A stretch of DNA of 64,000 nucleotides from Bretschneidera sinensis (Eukaryota > Streptophyta > Magnoliopsida > Brassicales > Akaniaceae): contig CM043703.1 in the NCBI GenBank assembly GCA_023935145.1, forward strand, positions 25,691,727 to 25,755,726, given 5' to 3'. Every line of letters starts with the position of its first letter. Positions within the stretch are counted from its first letter, which is position 1. Under the pieces are notes generated by a model that saw only the letters and a program-made list of their open reading frames with translations, made no database searches and was not told where the DNA came from. Positions 1 through 10,218 of this stretch are shown in pieces. The translations under genes and the position numbers were made by a program.

Positions 1-640
1 GAATAGTAGGAAGAGGATGGAAAGGTTTACATCTCAACTCAGTGAGGAGTTCGAGAGGAAGGATCTCAGCCTTACACAAAAGATCCTTAGGATGTGTATA
101 ATCCAAGAAAATGAGAGAAACCGGTTGAGGGTTTCTTGGGCAGTAGGTGTTCTCAGCAAATTTGTGAGTAATCCCGGAAAGAAGCATTGGCTTGGGATGA
201 AGTGGTTGTTGAGGTATTTGAAGGCTTAGTGGTAGCCAATGGTAGCACTCATAACAACCAGGGCAGAATACATAGCGGCTATAGAAGCTATAAAGGAGGC
301 TATGGGGTGTAAAGGGTTGTTGGACGAGTGGGAGGTCCTAAAAGAACAGGTTGTGGTGTCTTCGGATAACCAAAGTGCGGGGCACTTGTGGAGGAATCCG
401 GTGTTCCATGAAGGATGAAGCATATGGATGTTCGGTATCATTATATTCCGAAAAATGGTATGAAATGATGCATTCATGTTGACAAGAAGACCACGGAGGA
501 AAGTCCTACAGATTTAGGCACCAAGGTTCTACCTCTAAGAAGGTCCAATCATTGCCTTGGACTTCTTAAGATTGGAGCTAGTTGATTGATGACTCAAGAT
601 GAGTTTGGATCCCGAAGATCTCTGTAAAAATGGTTCGGTT
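1..640 (+). mobile_element. Ty1/copia (Tork/Tnt1-like) 3' pol end, RNase H, degraded
   Basis: The plus strand carries the last part of a Copia polyprotein. Residues from 17-229 match the RT/RNase H junction, with the family-typical block for 'VSNPGKKHW..MKWLLRYLK'. This is followed, in another frame from about 236, by an RNase H block (TRAEYIA, then an SDNQSA-like active-site region and NPVFHE). Stops and frame changes break it, so it cannot make protein. The rest of the element lies left of the window. A purine-rich stretch before 667 and the LTR that follows fit a 3' end. The Tork/Tnt1 assignment rests on the wording of the RNase H block and is moderately sure. Confidence 0.8.
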
Positions 641-666
641 TTAAATGCTTAGACAAAGGTAGAGAT

Positions 667-1644
667 TGTTGGTATTTGTCTAAGGTTTAAACATGGTTCA
701 AACATGGTTAAGGTTTGAACAGGTCCAAGTATGGTTCAAAGATGGTTAAAGTCTAAACCAAAGGTGGAGGATCAAAGTTCAGCAAGTTAGAAGGCTGCAC
801 ACATATGTGTGCTTCATTTTGGAGTAAGGGAAGGCCATGCGCACTAGTGTGCGCACTTCTGCACACAAGCAGAAGGGTGTTGTGTGAAGGGGACAGCAAC
901 TTAGAGCTGCAGCATGGAGCTGCAGCGCTGGAACCTGGCAGGAATAACAGAAGGGATAGAAACTTGGAGCTACAGCGCGGCGCTGCAGCTTTGGCCGGCA
1001 CACATAGACAGCATGCTTTAGCCTTCTCTTAGGTGCGTGAATGCAAGGACAAAACGCACAGCACAACTTAGGATTGATGGAGGGCCATGGTTAAGTGGTC
1101 ATCAAGATCTAAGGGTGGAGAATGACACACAAGATTGGATAAGAAGTTGGTGCACTATATAAAGGGTCACCTAGGTTCAATCTCAACACCACAAACATAA
1201 GGTTGTGACACAAGATGTAATGTAACTTATGAGACATGTGTGTGGATGAGAGAATTGTGTGAGAGTGCAAAGACACAAAACACAAGAGGGACTCATTGTA
1301 GAGAGGCTGGTTGTAAAGAAGAGAGGGTAGTAGAGAATTGATAGGAAGCATTGTAATAGGTCTATCACTTTCTCGTTCTCTTCTTGGTTTCTTCAAGAAC
1401 ATTGTGGTTTCTTGAAGGGGGTTGCTGTAACTTTGTAAGAACCATTGATTTAGTGCAGAGAGTTCGGAGGAACTCACGGGGACGTAGGCACATTGTCAAA
1501 CCTCGACAACAAATTGCTTGCCTTCTTTCTTTCTTTGATTTTCTGTTTTTGTGTTCGATTGTTGTTTTCTTTTCTACAAGTCATTCAAGACTTGGGTGTT
1601 TGGAAGATCACCACCTGGGCATCTTGTCAAGGTGATTTCCAACA
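667..1644 (+). repeat. 3' LTR of the left Copia element
   Basis: The 978-bp segment begins TGTTGG and ends CCAACA, a perfect 6-bp terminal inverted repeat with TG/CA ends, directly after the Copia RNase H region. A plus-strand TATA box (CTATATAAAG) lies near 1154-1163, giving a U3-R-U5 layout. Its right end cuts into a minus-strand transposon-protein reading frame that resumes at 1645, so the Copia element inserted there. The 5' LTR is outside the window, so no TSD can be checked. Small ORFs inside it are not genes. Confidence 0.8.
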
Positions 1645-2340
1645 ATATTGAAGTGGTGTCTAGTTTTGAGACACCAAATCAATACCACGTCTATCTTCGA
1701 GAGATAGCCCCGACTCCCAAGTCGTGGATGGATAGTCCAACTCATGATGAGATTGAACAACTTCAAATCAAGGGGTATGTCACTACATGTGTGAAATGTA
1801 GTGGGCCGAAAGATGTAGTTAGGGTCTCTCCTAACGATCTGACATGCCTCCTCATAGTCGAAGTTGTCCAATCATCCATCCAGACTCTATTGGATCCCTC
1901 CTATAGGGATCCTCAATATGCTCACCAGGAGGTCAGTGTTCACCTCAAATTCTATGCCCATCACACTGGTTCTAAACCGAAGAGCCAATGGACTACGTTT
2001 CACCAAGTTTGCGTAGAACCGGTGAATCAGGCGTGGGTAGTACTTTTGGTGAATCTTGACAAGTAATGTCAAGTGCACTGCCTCAAAGGGAGGTAGTATG
2101 TCAAAGTTTGTATGACGGATAGAATCGAAGTCAACGAATCTACCCGTCATGATCTTCTTGCGACGAATTACAGAATTATACCTCGTTTTGGCAGCTGGAC
2201 TCTAAAAGAGTGAGTCGTCGAGCTCTATCATTGTCTTTTTGCTCGAGGATCCCGCCAAACCCTTTTCTTTGGCATCCGGTGCCTTTTATTTGGTGGACAG
2301 TGGCCTAGTAGGCGTGTGAGGTCCTCTAACGGTGGTTTTG
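1645..2340 (-). pseudogene. Putative plant transposon protein (Transposase_32-like) fragment
   Basis: Minus-strand frames over 1645-1871 and 1887-2150, continuing upstream to about 2290, read like the plant 'putative transposon protein' domain of unknown function. The order is an RYN..IRRK N-terminal block, then YYPRLI..FYANL, then an RTSVMGIEFEVN..LLVSILRIP block, then PLDLKLFNLIMSWTIHPR. Frameshifts near 1880 and a stop near 2210 break it. The C-terminus is cut at 1645 by the Copia LTR. This domain occurs in non-autonomous and gypsy-related plant elements and no molecular activity is established. The neighbouring LTR-like segment upstream suggests that it was the first ORF of a separate element. 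Confidence 0.6.
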
Positions 2341-2890
2341 ATGCGTATTCTCTCAGATATTTGAAAAAAGTGTTTTTGGGGAGATTCGAGATATTTTTGG
2401 AGAAAACGGAATTTTCAACCTTGGAAAGTTGAAATAAAGGTTATGGGGGATGAGATTAAGGATACTATGGAGTGTTTTTGTGAGATTTTGGAAGGAAAAG
2501 TGAGATTTTCTAGAGAGATAAAGCTTCAGGGTTTTGAAAATGGTGTAAACCCGTGAAAAACTGAAGCGACTATTTATAGAATCGCGATACCAGTCGACTG
2601 GGTCCTTCATTGATTTGGAAATTTTTGATATACCAGATGACTGGGTCGAGATACCAGTCAACTGGGTAAACTGGCAGAGAAATACCAGTTGATTGGGTTA
2701 TTCATATCAGTTCACTGGGTAGTTACCGAAAATTCAAAAATTTTGGGTCCAAACAAGGTCTTGTTCTACCAATCGACTAGGTACTTGGACTAGTCGACTG
2801 GGTGAGAAGGTAGTGTATTACTAGTCGACTGCGGTAAACTTACCAGTCGATTGGACTCTTAAAGAAAGCTCCAGCTTAGAATTTTAGCAT
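2340..2890 (-). promoter_or_regulatory. LTR-like promoter with palindromic 15-mer cluster
   Basis: On the minus strand this segment has U3-like repeats (2587-2865), then a TATA box CTATAAATAG at about 2573-2582, then a leader running into the transposon-protein fragment. I count nine copies of a near-palindrome close to ACCAGTCGACTGGGT between 2587 and 2865. A plus-strand TGATGC at 2340 could be one LTR end. The unique sequence does not match the SIRE LTR at 14793-15998, so I treat it as the LTR of a different element. The boundaries are approximate. Confidence 0.5.
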
Positions 2891-3019
2891 GAAATTTGTT
2901 TATCTATGCCATCTTGAGTGAGGGAAATATTAAATAAGGTTTAATACTCATTCACTACATACCAATTATGCAAATGATGAATGATGATGCAATCAAACAT
3001 ACAGTTTATCCTAGTTTAT

Positions 3020-3420
3020 TAAGCCCATTAACAGTCTAATTATATAAAAACTAGCTCCACTTAAAGGTTTTGTAAGAATATCAGCTATTTGATCTTCTGA
3101 AGGAATGAATTCTAGTCTTATATCACATTTTTAAGCATGATCTCTTAAGAAATGATGTCCAATTTCTATGTATTTGGTTCTAGAATGCTTAATAGGGTTT
3201 TTAGTTAAGTTGATAGCACTAGTATTATCGCAATAAATTGGAATAATTTTAAATTTCATGCCATAGTCTTCTAGTTGTTGTTTCATCCACAACACTTACG
3301 CACAACAACTTCTGGCTGCTACGTATTCCACCTCGGCGGTTGATAGTGCAACTGAGTTTTGTTTATTGGAAAACCAAGAGGTTTGCATTGCACCTAAGAA
3401 TTGGTATGTTTCACTAGTAC
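3020..3420 (-). pseudogene. SIRE-like Copia RNase H domain
   Basis: Reading the minus strand gives a block like STAEVEYVAASSC, then YCDNTSAINL, NPIKHSRTKYIEI, and an ILTKPL end, which are the standard Copia RNase H landmarks. The acidic residues of the active site are recognisable. In-frame stops near 3130 and 3290 interrupt it. Beyond it, 2890-3020 has no coding signal and no clear polypurine tract next to a matching LTR. Confidence 0.75.
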
Positions 3421-3512
3421 TTTTTTCTATCTAACCTACACCCTGTAAAATCAACATATGAATATCCTACAAGCTCAAAAGATGAATCTCTAGAGTACCA
3501 TAATCCTAGATT

Positions 3513-4545
3513 TTAAGTCCCTTGTAGATATCTAAGGATTATTTTTACTATAATCACATGTGATTCCTTAGGATTAGCTTGAAATCTAGCACACATGCAT
3601 ACACTGAACATTATATCAGGTCTACTTGCAGTTAAATAAAGTAAAGCTCCTATGATGCTTCTGTAAGTTTTAGTGTCTACACATTTACCTCCTTCATCAA
3701 GGTCAAGTTTTATAGAAGTGCTCATAGGAGTACCAAGTGACTTTGAGCTTTCCATCCCGAACCTTTTTAATAGGTCCTTGGTGTATTTTGACTGATTGAT
3801 GAAGATCCCTCCCTTTAATTGTTTGATTTGAAGTCCAAGGAAGTAGGTAAGCTCTCCCATCATGTTCATTTCAAATTCACCTTGCATGCACTTAGCAAAC
3901 TCTTGACACATAGATTCATTAGTAGCACCAAATATGATATCATCAACATATATTTGGACTAGTAGTGTGTCATTTTTATGAGTTTTTGTGAAGAGAGTTG
4001 TGTCTATTTTTCCTCTTGTAAAATTATTGTCAATAAAAAATTTACTTAGTCTTTCATACCATGCTCTTGGAGCTTGCTTCAACCCATATAAAGCTTTAGA
4101 AAGCTTGTAGACATGATTTAGAAGATTAGGATTTTCAAATCCAAGAGGTTGCTCAACGTATACCTCTTCTTCTATAAAGCCATTTAAAAAAAACACTTTT
4201 TACACCCATTTGAAATAATTTAAACTTGTTAAAGCATGCAAAGGCTATTAACATTCGAATAGCTTCTAATCTTGCTACGGGAGCATAGGTCTCATCAAAG
4301 TTTATTCATTCTTCTTGATTATATCCCTTAGCAACTAGTCTAGCCTTGTTCCTAGTCACTATTCCATTTTCATCCATCTTATTTCTAAATGCCCATTTAG
4401 TTCCGATTATTGTATGATTATTTGGTCTAGGAACTAGGTTCCATACATTGTTTCTTTCAAATTGATTTATTTCTTCTTGTATGGTATTTATCCAATCATC
4501 ATCTTTCTTGGCTTCTACAAATGTTTTAGGTTCTACTTGAGACAC
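3513..4545 (-). pseudogene. SIRE-like Copia reverse transcriptase
   Basis: Two minus-strand open stretches, 4306-4545 and 3513-4196, together give a Copia RT. The first has the N-terminal 'WNLVPRP..IIGTKWAFRNK' and 'ARLVAKGYNQ' blocks. The second has VEQPLGFE, YKLSKALYGLKQAPRAWYERL and the catalytic YVDD motif (LLVQIYVDDIIFG), then the connection to RNase H with RPDIMFSV. About 110 bases between them, around a run of A near 4195, contain a frame break. The RT would copy element RNA into DNA in a cytoplasmic particle, but this copy cannot be made as one protein. Confidence 0.85.
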
Positions 4546-5040
4546 ATAGGCTACATAGTTGCAAATATTTCTAATAGGGGAACAAGTTCTTACCCCTTGT
4601 GAAGGATCACCAATTACTTGATCGATTGGGTGATAATTTACATACCTCCAATCTTTGGGAAGACCATCATTTTACTGACTTGTAGATGGTTGGTCCAGTT
4701 TAAGAGCTTCTATCTCTTGATTTGTTTGAGGTAGGCTCTCCTTTGGGTCAACAATGGGAGTAGGTGTTTCTATTCTTGGAATGAAATCTGCATCATCATT
4801 GAAAGAAACTACTCTACCACTAATTGGGTTAGACTCATCAAGGGCTATATGTAAGGATTCTTCTACCACTAGTGTTCTCTTGTTGAAGACTCTATAAGCT
4901 TTACTAGAGGTTGAGTATCCTAAGAATATCCACTCATCGGTCTTTGAGTCAAATTTACCTAGGTTAGTTTTATTGTTATTTAGGATAAATTATTTACAAC
5001 CAAAGGTACAAAAATAGGAGATATTAGGCTTTCTAAATTT
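4546..5040 (-). pseudogene. Variable Copia linker between integrase and RT
   Basis: The segment between the integrase core and the RT is low in conservation, as usual in Copia. A 65-residue open stretch at 4672-4869 is acidic and Pro/Ser-rich. Short matches to the integrase C-terminal region can be read around 4880-5040 on the minus strand with stops. No separate gene is seen. Confidence 0.5.
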
Positions 5041-5960
5041 TCATAATTCATATAGAGTTTTGTTAAGCATAGGTCTAATTAAAATTCTATTTAAGATATA
5101 GCAAGAGGTGTTTAGTGCTTCCACCCAAAAGTATCTTGGCAAGCTATTTTCACAAAGCATTGTTCTTGCAAATTCTTTTAGAACTCTATTTTCCCTCTCA
5201 ACAACTTCATTTTGTTGAGGAGTTCTAGGAGCTAAAAAGTTGTGATCAATTCTATTTTCATCACAAAATTTTGAAAAGCTTTGGTTTTCAAATTCTTTTC
5301 CGTGATCACTTTTAATGCTTGAAATGCAAATTCCTTTTTCATTTTGAACCTTTTTGCAAAAGTTTTCAATTCCTTTATAAGCTTCATCCTTATAAGCAAT
5401 AAAGATAACAAAGGTATATCTTGAATAGTCATCAACAATAGCAAGAGCATATTGATGGCCACCTAGACTAATGGTACTTATTGGACCAAATAAGTCCATA
5501 TGCAAAAGTTTCAATTGTCTAGTAGTTGAGACTACCTTTTTTGATTTAAAAGAAATTCTAGTTTGCTTTCCTATTTGACAAGCATCACACACTTTATCTT
5601 TTTCGAATTTGATTTTCGGAAGTCCAATGAAAAAATCTTTTCTTCAAATGATTTTAAGCAAATCTATATTCACATGACCAAGCCTTCTATGCCATAGCCA
5701 TGGGTTTTCACTAAATGCGGGAAAACATTATTCATTTTCCGAATGCAAGGATTTTAAATCAACTATATAGATATTTTAGTGTCTATGGCCAACAAACTTG
5801 ATCTTGTTACTCTTGATGTCTATAACAAGACAATGAGAGGTTTCAAATACGACTTTGTTGCCTTTGTCACATAGTTGACTAATACTTAGTAAATTTGACT
5901 TAAGGCCTTACACAAATAATACATGATCAATGGTTGAGAAATTATAACCAACTTTTCCAT
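5041..5960 (-). pseudogene. SIRE-like Copia integrase with GAG-pre-integrase domain
   Basis: The open part 5041-5592 starts with the zinc-binding end of the pre-integrase domain (CDACQIGKQ). It then shows an rve core with three acidic positions: Asp in LLHMDLFGP, Asp in SDHGKEF and Glu in NEVVEREN. Thus the DDE triad is visible. Upstream, 5600-5960 holds the pre-integrase histidine region and traces of the protease in broken frames. Integrase would insert the cDNA into chromosomes. Stops around 5593 and farther upstream make this copy inactive. Confidence 0.8.
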
Positions 5961-6272
5961 GCCCGATGATCTTTATTTTTTTGTTGTCTCCAATGGTGAC
6001 ATGTCCGCCATCTCTTAGAGTTAGCTCTTTGAATACACTTCGATCATCGGTCATGTGCTTTAAACATCCACTATCATGGTACCAACAGCTACCCTTTTCT
6101 TTGGTGTGGAGACATATCTACATCACACAAGGATACATAATTGCACTTTTAGGTACCCAAAATTTCTTAGGTTCTTTGGGATTAGTCCTAGAAAATATGG
6201 TTCCTTTAGGGAACCATACTTTCTTAGCAATGTAAGGTGTTCTATATTTATAGACATGTTGATGATGCACAA

Positions 6273-7136
6273 TCATAGGATAATAGTTATTGAAATTTCT
6301 AGGATTTCTTTTCCAAGCAAAAGTCTTGATATAGTGCTATTTAATTCTATTATTTTCTTATTTAAGCTCTCATTTTCATCTTTAAGAAAATCTTGAGAAG
6401 AATTATAAAGCAAGGAAGATAATTTTTCATTTTCTTCCTTTAAGCCTTCCATCTCTTTAGAAAGAGATGACATTTCTTTTTTGAGAATAGTGTTCCTAGA
6501 ATCGAATTTCTTTAATTCTTCATACATTTCATTTATGACCTCTATTAATTCTTCACTACTACTAACAATGTTATTATTGGAAGGGAAATAATTTGATACC
6601 TCATTTTTGTCGTCGATTGCCATAAGATATAAGTTGGAAATCTTCTCGTATCCGACCTCATTGTCCGAGGATTCTTCTTCTTCGTCATCACTCAAAGTGG
6701 TTGCAATTATAGCTTTCTTTTTGAAGCTCTTATATGGTTTGCTTGTCGCTGTACAATCGGCCTTGATGTGACCGGGCTTCTTGCAACCATAACACACAAG
6801 TGGTTCCCTTTTTGAAGTGGGGTCCTTTGTGTATGGTTTCTTGCTTTTCTTCAAGAAGCTGTGAAACCACTTGGTGATTAGAGTCATCTCACCATCTTCT
6901 TCGTTGCTCTCCACCTCTTCCGTTTTTTCTTCTTTGTTGCTCGTAGAGGCTTTGAGAGCAATCACCTTTTTTCTTCTTCTCACCATCATTGACAATGAGA
7001 TTCATTTCTTCCATCTCATATGTCAATAGTGATCTGAGAAGTGTTTCGACTTTAAGTTTGTTGAGATCTTTGGCCTCCATGATCGTCGTCTTCTTTGCTT
7101 TCCAAGTGGATGGCAAAGACTTTAAGATTTTCCCTT
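6273..7136 (-). pseudogene. SIRE-like Copia gag, C-terminal part
   Basis: The minus-strand frame has the end of the capsid-like region (KILKSLPSTWKAKKTTI.EAKDLNKL..LLRSLLTYEMEE) over 6950-7130. A CCHC zinc knuckle follows, CYGCKKPGHIKADC, at about 6753-6796, then an acidic stretch and a coiled-coil-like Glu/Lys/Leu-rich segment (6380-6540). Frame changes occur near 6970. The 5' part of this gag lies at 14220-14775, on the other side of the gypsy element that inserted at TTAGT. Confidence 0.8.
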
Positions 7137-7141
7137 TTAGT
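7137..7141. repeat. Target-site duplication TTAGT, left copy
   Basis: TTAGT directly precedes the gypsy LTR at 7142 and is repeated at 14215-14219 directly after the other LTR. This is the 5-bp duplication made on insertion into the SIRE-like gag. Confidence 0.9.
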
Positions 7142-8490
7142 TGATTACGCCCAAAACAGTAACGCGGTGTTGTAGTACGGCTTTGGGGTGTCGATTCCAC
7201 AGGGAGACAAATTAACTATAAAGGAAGGTGTAAACTTTAATATGAGACGATATGATCAAATTAAATATAGAATTTGAAATTTGATAGTGAGACAATTGTG
7301 TAAAGTAAATTGTGAAATATAATAGGAGAGCAAAAAGGATCCGGGAATCCTCCCTAGGTTTGTTGCCCTAATCCTAACTTGATTCAGTTGTTTTTATCTC
7401 GATTGCAAGTTTCACATCCCAAACAGGCAATCGGCAAATATTCAATTAAAGCACATGTATAAACCCTAATTTGATTGTTATGAAATATTCTTTATTTTCA
7501 ATTCATGCACATATGATCTATCCTTTAAGTTTATCAAGAAACGACAATATATCTTTGATGACAATATTGCAGTAATGGACAAACCTAAAGGCTAGATCTA
7601 CCGGACTCAATCATACCCAAATAATTTTGACATAAAGAAAGCATGACTAAATCTATATCAAGGAAAAAGATACAATCACCGGATTAGATGAAATCTTTAT
7701 AATTAGAATAAAAGTAAATCATAACAATATTTGAATGTTAAAGCTCCATTACAACTGAATCAAATAAGGGAAATAGAAACAACTACACCTAGGGATTCAT
7801 CCCTTCTCCTTGCTTGGAGATTAGTTAGCCATGGGGCCCATGGTTGCACAATGGAAGGAAAGTTGCTGCTCTCTTGAGTTCTCCAGATTTTTCAATATCT
7901 AATTACAAACCCTAAGTGGTATATTTATAGTATACAAGGTCTAGGGGTGTTTTAGGGTTTGAATAAGTCATTAAAGACCTAATTAGGGTCTAACTCGGAG
8001 TGCACAAGGCTGTGCGCGCGCTGATTCAGAAAGTCTGACCTCTGTCCGCTAAAATCGCCATAACTTCCTCTAGAGAAATGATTTTAACGAACCGTAAAAT
8101 CCTCCAGAAAACAGACTTCCATATCTTTCTAACCATATGTGACACACTTCCTGGTTCTTTCTACATCGATACAGTTTAATTTTTAAAGATGGTTGATTTG
8201 TATGCCAACTCCAGCAACTTATTGAAAACTCCTTCCATAGTTTCTCTTCATCTTGGCTCTTCCGCGATCATTCTTTTGCTTGAGTGTTCAATGGAACTTC
8301 GTGTTTCAAAATGATGATAGCTTTTTCATATCCTTTAACTCAAGATACCTGAAAAATGCACCGAAATAAATTAATGCTCCAAAAATACCACTTTAGAGTT
8401 GTTAATGAATAAAAATGCAATTAAGACCTAAATCAACCCTAAAGTGCTAACAAATAAGTACGAATATAATGCATTTAATGGCTATTATCA
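7142..8490 (-). repeat. 3' LTR of the nested gypsy element
   Basis: The 1349-bp direct repeat partner of 12866-14214 starts TGATTACGCC and ends TTATCA on the plus strand, giving TGAT/ATCA ends. It follows the polypurine tract on the minus strand. The purine strand of the PPT is the complement of CAACCCCCAACTAG at 8491-8504. Confidence 0.95.
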
Positions 8491-10218
8491 CAACCCCCAA
8501 CTAGCTTATTGCTAGTCCCTAGCAATTCAAGCGAAAACAAGAGATGAATTCTATGGTAGGAGTTAAAAACAACGTAAAGCAATGCTAGCGTTGAACCAAG
8601 AGTAATTCACTTTTTGTCTCAAAAATTGTACATAACATACGGCACATAGAATCATTAAATTTCACCTAAGTCCAAAAGTAATCCAAACATCAATCTTAAA
8701 ATCGTTATTGACTCTTAACATCCATCTTACCACAATCCATTAGTCCGAACATCCGGATGATTTTATGCACAACATTCATGAATACAAGTCTTGGCCTCTA
8801 AAAACATAACAAACTGTGTGACATCAATCGCATAAACAAGCTCCATAGGCTTATTTTTCAAATCATTCTCCACTATTGTAGAAAAATCACACTTCATTGG
8901 ATCAATAGGTCTTTAATGGGCTTGTAATGCTATGCCAAGGTAAAGGTTAAGAAAGAATGGGAAGGATTTGCAAGTAAAAGAACTTAATCTCTTAGCTTTA
9001 AACACAACCACCTTTAAGTGCTAGATAACTTTACTTCAATGCTCAACTCCTTCACCCATTTTTTATAAGAGCATATCTCTTGATAAGTCACCACTTTTCT
9101 TTTCTTTTTCTTCTTTCTTTGCCATACTTCTCTTCTTTTTTTTGTTTTTGGCAAATACTCATTCATCTCTTTTTTTTTTCTTTTTTCTTTTTTTTTTCTT
9201 TTCCACAACCCCCAACTTATCTTCTTTAATATACTTGGGTTATGATTTTTCATATTTCCATTCGTATTCCTCTTAAGTGCTTCTCAACAATGTGTACAAC
9301 TAAGTTCTTTTAAAAGAAGGGTAAGGATAAAATATTTCTAGGCTCATAAGGGTAAGTAAATGGGTTTTTGAAAGAAACAAGGCTCAAATTATTTTTCAAG
9401 AAAAATGGCTCAAATAGGTGACTAGTGATATATATATTGTAAGGGAAGGTTTGAAAGGCTCAAATTATTCAAAAATGGCCTATATCATATCCTCAGTAGT
9501 GTGCATTCTAGGAATTCGCCTCAAGTAATTATCAAATAAGTTCTAGAGCTTGTTGAGACCGAAAAAATATTCACAATCAATCGCACATAAAACTTTTCTA
9601 GATGTTTTAGACTAATCATTCAATCTTACCACAAACTAAAGTCTCAAACCAAATCAAGATTGACACTTAAATTATTCTCAAACTGAAATAGAATTTAACT
9701 TCTTCTACATGCTATATGTTATTTCAATTAAGTTCATATCATTGACATGTGAATTAACTCTAGGGCAAACACAAAGCATGCTAAAAATAAACAAAAAAGA
9801 AAATGACACCAAGCAGTTCAAAGGAAAAAAAATGTATGGAAATAAAGAATATGGAAACAAAGAGATGTGTTTCTTCCACCCCCAACTTAAAAATTGCATT
9901 GATCTCAATGTAAAAGAAAGAGTAAAAGAAACTCCCTTTGTAGCCAAAGGTGCACAGAAGCTAAAAATTGTGCTCCACCATTTGAACTGCTTCGTATATT
10001 TTCCTTGAAAAAGAAATACTAAGTTAATACTAGAAAACAGCAAAATAATAATAATAAATAAGAAAAAGAAATATGAAAAACAGTAAAAATAAAAGGATAT
10101 GTTGTGGGTTGCCTCCCATGAGCGCTAAGTTTTACATCTTCGGCCAGACGTTGCACCACTCTCACTGCTGGCCTCATTGTGGTGCTGAAAATGAGGCTCC
10201 AATTTAATGGCCTTAATG
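8491..10218 (-). other. Non-coding 3' region of the gypsy element
   Basis: There are 1.7 kb between the gag-protease stop and the 3' LTR. Pol would be expected here in an autonomous element, but no RT, RNase H or integrase motif can be read in any frame. A long T/C-rich tract at 9085-9205 (purine-rich on the coding strand) produces spurious Lys/Arg-rich ORFs. The end at 8491-8504 is the polypurine tract. Confidence 0.75.

Noticed and set aside
9014..9253. Lys/Arg-rich 79-codon ORF
   Set aside because: It is a translation of a T/C-rich tract in the non-coding part of the gypsy element.
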